Assembly (NCBI GenBank): GCA_947388575.1
Contig: CANDSI010000078.1
Location: forward strand, 1-5,855
DNA: 5,855 nucleotides
Reading direction: 5' to 3'
Source: an uncultured Mycoplasma sp.
GTDB lineage: Bacteria > Bacillota_I > Bacilli_A > RF39 > UBA660
The notes beneath the pieces were generated by a model that saw nothing but the letters and a program-made list of their open reading frames with translations, was not told the origin of the DNA and made no database searches. Each line of letters begins with the position of its first letter. Positions within the stretch are counted from its first letter, which is position 1. This document shows positions 4,278 to 5,855 of this stretch, in pieces. The position numbers and the translations under genes are program-made.

Positions 4278-5513
4278 ATGATTATGAATATATTAGAAAA
4301 AATAACTGAAAAAATAAAATTTGTTGATACTTTAAAAATGTTGTGTGTAACATTATATATATTAATAGCACAATTAATATGGCATTGTAAAGAATACGTT
4401 TTAATTGAATTAATGAACGTGAATCAAAACTCTATACCATATTATATTTATGTATTTGGTCTAGGAGCTATTTTAACGATTATTTTACTAGCAATAATCA
4501 TAGCTTTAAAACCACTTAATTTAAAAAAAGAAAACAATAAAAAAGATACTAAAATTATGTTAGATATAGGAATAAAAAATAAAAATGGAGAAATACCAGT
4601 AAAATATAAAATATTTAAAAGTGATTTTAAAGAAAATGGGCTTATAATTAGATTTATAAGCAAAAATATTCCTCAAGCAAAATTCGAAGAATATAAACCA
4701 ATTTTAGAAAGGGCTTACGATATAAATATATATAGATTTAAAGAAATACCAAGTAAACAAAAATATATGGATATATATTGTGTACCTAAAGAATATGACA
4801 CCATTAGAGATTTTGTCTTATCAAATGAAGATACATTTAAAAATAATTTCATACACGAATTAGTAATTGGAGGTACGAGAAGTGGTAAAACATACTATAC
4901 TAAAGGCGAAGTCGCTAAAGTAATAATGAATTTAGAAAAAATAAATAAAGATGAAAAAATTGAACTTTTTATAGCCGATTTTAAAAATGAGGACCTTATA
5001 CAATTTAAAAATTATCCTAATTATTACGGCTATCTTAATGCTGTTGACGGTATAAGCAAAGTTTATGACATTATGAATAAAAGAGCTGAAAGTGGCGAAA
5101 ATAATTCTAATTATAGTACTATAATTTTACTTATTGACGAATATAGTTCTTTACTTGATTATTTAAGTATAATAAATAAAACTCAAGCAAATACTTTAAA
5201 AGGTAATGTAGCTAGTCTACTAAAAATGGGGGCATCTAAAAAAATCAAATTATTAGTTGTAGACCAGGGTGGATATTCTGAAATATTTTCTGGGGCTAGG
5301 TTAAACTTCAAAAGTATAGCTGGTTTTTCACAATTAAATGAAAGCCATATAAATATGTTTTTTAAAGACTATGAAATTAAAGAAATAAATTCACAAGGAG
5401 AAGCTTATTTATGGGAAGAAGGCAAATCGGAGTTAACTAGATTTAGGGTTGTTAAATATAGTGAAGAGGAAGAAAAACTAATTGATAAAATTTTAGGGAG
5501 TAAGCTATCTTAA
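4278..5513 (+). CDS. FtsK/TcpA-like DNA-translocating coupling ATPase
   Basis: This encodes 411 residues. ATG 4278 lies ten bases after AGGAG; a second ATG at 4284 is possible. Two membrane segments are visible at ~residues 22-38 and ~54-78, followed by a cytoplasmic ATPase. Walker A is GGTRSGKT (198-205). IADFKNEDL (232-240) matches the FtsK-type segment after strand 2 (compare LDPKNADL in Tn916 Orf21). Walker B is ILLIDE (283-288), and LVVDQGG (326-332) is at the sensor strand. Size and layout match ConQ (YdcQ) of ICEBs1 and Orf21 of Tn916, which bring the relaxase-DNA complex to the conjugation channel at the membrane. The origin-like structure begins 17 bases after the stop, as expected for a coupling protein next to its oriT. 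Polar residues (DQG) replace the usual Q-R-P at the sensor position. An inovirus-type or chromosome-partition FtsK role is less likely given the neighbours. Confidence 0.88.
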   Translation: MIMNILEKITEKIKFVDTLKMLCVTLYILIAQLIWHCKEYVLIELMNVNQNSIPYYIYVFGLGAILTIILLAIIIALKPLNLKKENNKKDTKIMLDIGIKNKNGEIPVKYKIFKSDFKENGLIIRFISKNIPQAKFEEYKPILERAYDINIYRFKEIPSKQKYMDIYCVPKEYDTIRDFVLSNEDTFKNNFIHELVIGGTRSGKTYYTKGEVAKVIMNLEKINKDEKIELFIADFKNEDLIQFKNYPNYYGYLNAVDGISKVYDIMNKRAESGENNSNYSTIILLIDEYSSLLDYLSIINKTQANTLKGNVASLLKMGASKKIKLLVVDQGGYSEIFSGARLNFKSIAGFSQLNESHINMFFKDYEIKEINSQGEAYLWEEGKSELTRFRVVKYSEEEEKLIDKILGSKLS

Positions 5514-5530
5514 TAGCAAGTTAGGTTTAA

Positions 5531-5594
5531 TCGTGGCCGTACGGCGACACGAAGTGAGAGCCAGTACGATCCACGAGAGCCACCGTAGGTGGCT
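5531..5594 (+). other. Candidate origin of transfer / rolling-circle origin
   Basis: This is a locally GC-rich, non-coding stretch in an A+T-rich region. An imperfect palindrome spans 5531-5576: TCGTGG/CCACGA outside, CGTAC/GTACG next, GGC/GCC, then CAC/GTG closing a GAA loop, about 17 pairs with small bulges. Inside its left arm is a perfect ten-base palindrome GCCGTACGGC (5536-5545) that could form a competing hairpin. A second perfect hairpin follows: AGCCACC (5578-5584), GTA, GGTGGCT (5588-5594). AATAGC (5512-5517) and GCTATT (5592-5597) are inverted repeats around the whole module, and overlapping TTGACT copies (5596-5606) follow. In Tn916 and ICEBs1 the oriT lies at this place, between or overlapping the coupling-protein and relaxase genes. 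The nick site cannot be read from sequence alone. Confidence 0.65.
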
Positions 5595-5641
5595 ATTGAC
5601 TTGACTTATGAAACACAAAAGAAAGTATCATAATTATTTTT

Positions 5642-5855
5642 ATGAAAATTGAAGTATTAAAAAATAACCCTATACGTTTAACAGACGAAAGCCAAGTTAT
5701 TTACAAAGAAGCTAATCAAAAAGTGGAAATTAAACACGTAGCAAAAAATACAGGTGGATATATCCGAAGAATTGACAAAGACCACTACTATACTGTACGT
5801 GATGGCGAAGTCCATACTTTTAATCATAAAGCAAAGTCTAGGAAAGATACAGTTA
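5642..5855 (+). CDS. Probable replication initiator/relaxase, 5' part
   Basis: The first 71 codons are visible from ATG 5642; the gene runs off the right edge. The frame is open throughout. The ribosome site is weak (an A-rich leader with GAAAG at 5621-5625), so expression may be low or controlled. The visible protein is highly charged, with NPIRLTDESQVIYKEANQKV, GGYIRRIDKDHYYTV, a short GEVHTFNH segment and a basic KAKSRKDT end. This resembles the N-terminal region of rolling-circle replication-associated proteins of small Firmicute elements, whose catalytic HUH and Tyr motifs would come later, outside the window. The position directly after a probable oriT/origin and the coupling ATPase supports an initiator/relaxase. 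The identification is from memory of the pattern; no catalytic residue is visible. Confidence 0.5.
   Translation, partial: MKIEVLKNNPIRLTDESQVIYKEANQKVEIKHVAKNTGGYIRRIDKDHYYTVRDGEVHTFNHKAKSRKDTV

Larger units (their letters stand above)
2057..5855 (+). mobile_element. Partial integrative mobile element, replication/transfer core
   Basis: An HTH regulator, a DUF961/YdcP-like protein, an FtsK/TcpA-like ATPase, an origin-like multi-hairpin region and the start of an initiator-like protein follow one another on one strand. This is the order helP - conQ - oriT - relaxase known from ICEBs1 and, with other names, Tn916. No integrase, excisionase or attachment site is in the window, so both ends are unknown. 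Whether the upstream lipoproteins are cargo of the same element or host genes cannot be decided here. A self-transmissible ICE would also need a secretion-channel gene set, which would lie outside; a mobilizable element is equally possible. Confidence 0.6.

Noticed and set aside
4448..4663. Open frame on the - strand, 71 codons
   Set aside because: It is antisense to the FtsK-like gene over its second membrane segment and linker, with no start signals.
5578..5600. The 5578-5594 hairpin as a terminator of the FtsK-like gene
   Set aside because: The stem is good but no T tract follows, and the hairpin is part of a larger array of inverted repeats better read as an origin.
5596..5634. Promoter for the initiator gene from the TTGACT copies
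   Set aside because: No -10 box stands at 16-18 bases from either copy. The nearest candidates (TATCAT, CATAAT) are 19 or more bases from the second copy, so I did not list it as a feature.

Overview
The window is strongly A+T-rich and densely coded on the + strand. It uses Shine-Dalgarno sites of the GGAG type, a Gram-positive style lipobox, TGG for Trp and TGA as a stop. This suggests a low-GC Firmicute (Bacilli/Clostridia/Erysipelotrichia-like, possibly gut-associated) and makes a Mycoplasma-type code unlikely. The genus cannot be told from the sequence. Every supportable gene reads left to right.

Left part (1-1940) is a surface or cargo block. It holds the 3' end of a secreted Ig-like protein, then a full paralogous lipoprotein with two Ig-like stalk domains. 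The two share a 55-base identical stretch in the last Ig domain but have unrelated C-terminal domains. A terminator-like hairpin follows, then a small two-helix membrane protein translationally coupled to a small charged protein, and a clear intrinsic terminator.

Middle part (1971-2551) is a control gene. A good -35/-10 promoter with an inverted-repeat operator at the predicted transcript start drives an HTH regulator. The regulator's reading frame is broken by one base in a run of five A's near its start. An intrinsic terminator closes the unit.

Right part (2555-5855) looks like the replication/transfer core of an integrative mobile element in the style of ICEBs1/Tn916. The order is: a palindrome and weak promoter, a small protein resembling DUF961/YdcP (HelP, helicase processivity factor), an unknown protein, two tandem paralogous helical proteins, an FtsK/TcpA-like coupling ATPase (ConQ/Orf21 position), a GC-rich multi-hairpin region that is probably an oriT or rolling-circle origin, and the first 71 codons of a probable replication initiator/relaxase. 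Translation is coupled at several junctions (TAATG overlaps).

The most unusual signals are three. A double-hairpin leader occurs twice, in front of the unknown protein and in front of the FtsK-like gene, with the stems kept but the bases changed. The origin-like structure lies between the coupling ATPase and the initiator. The lipoprotein pair has a conserved stalk and exchanged tips. Neither end of the element (integrase, attachment sites) is in the window. All family names rest on motif recognition from memory, not on a search.
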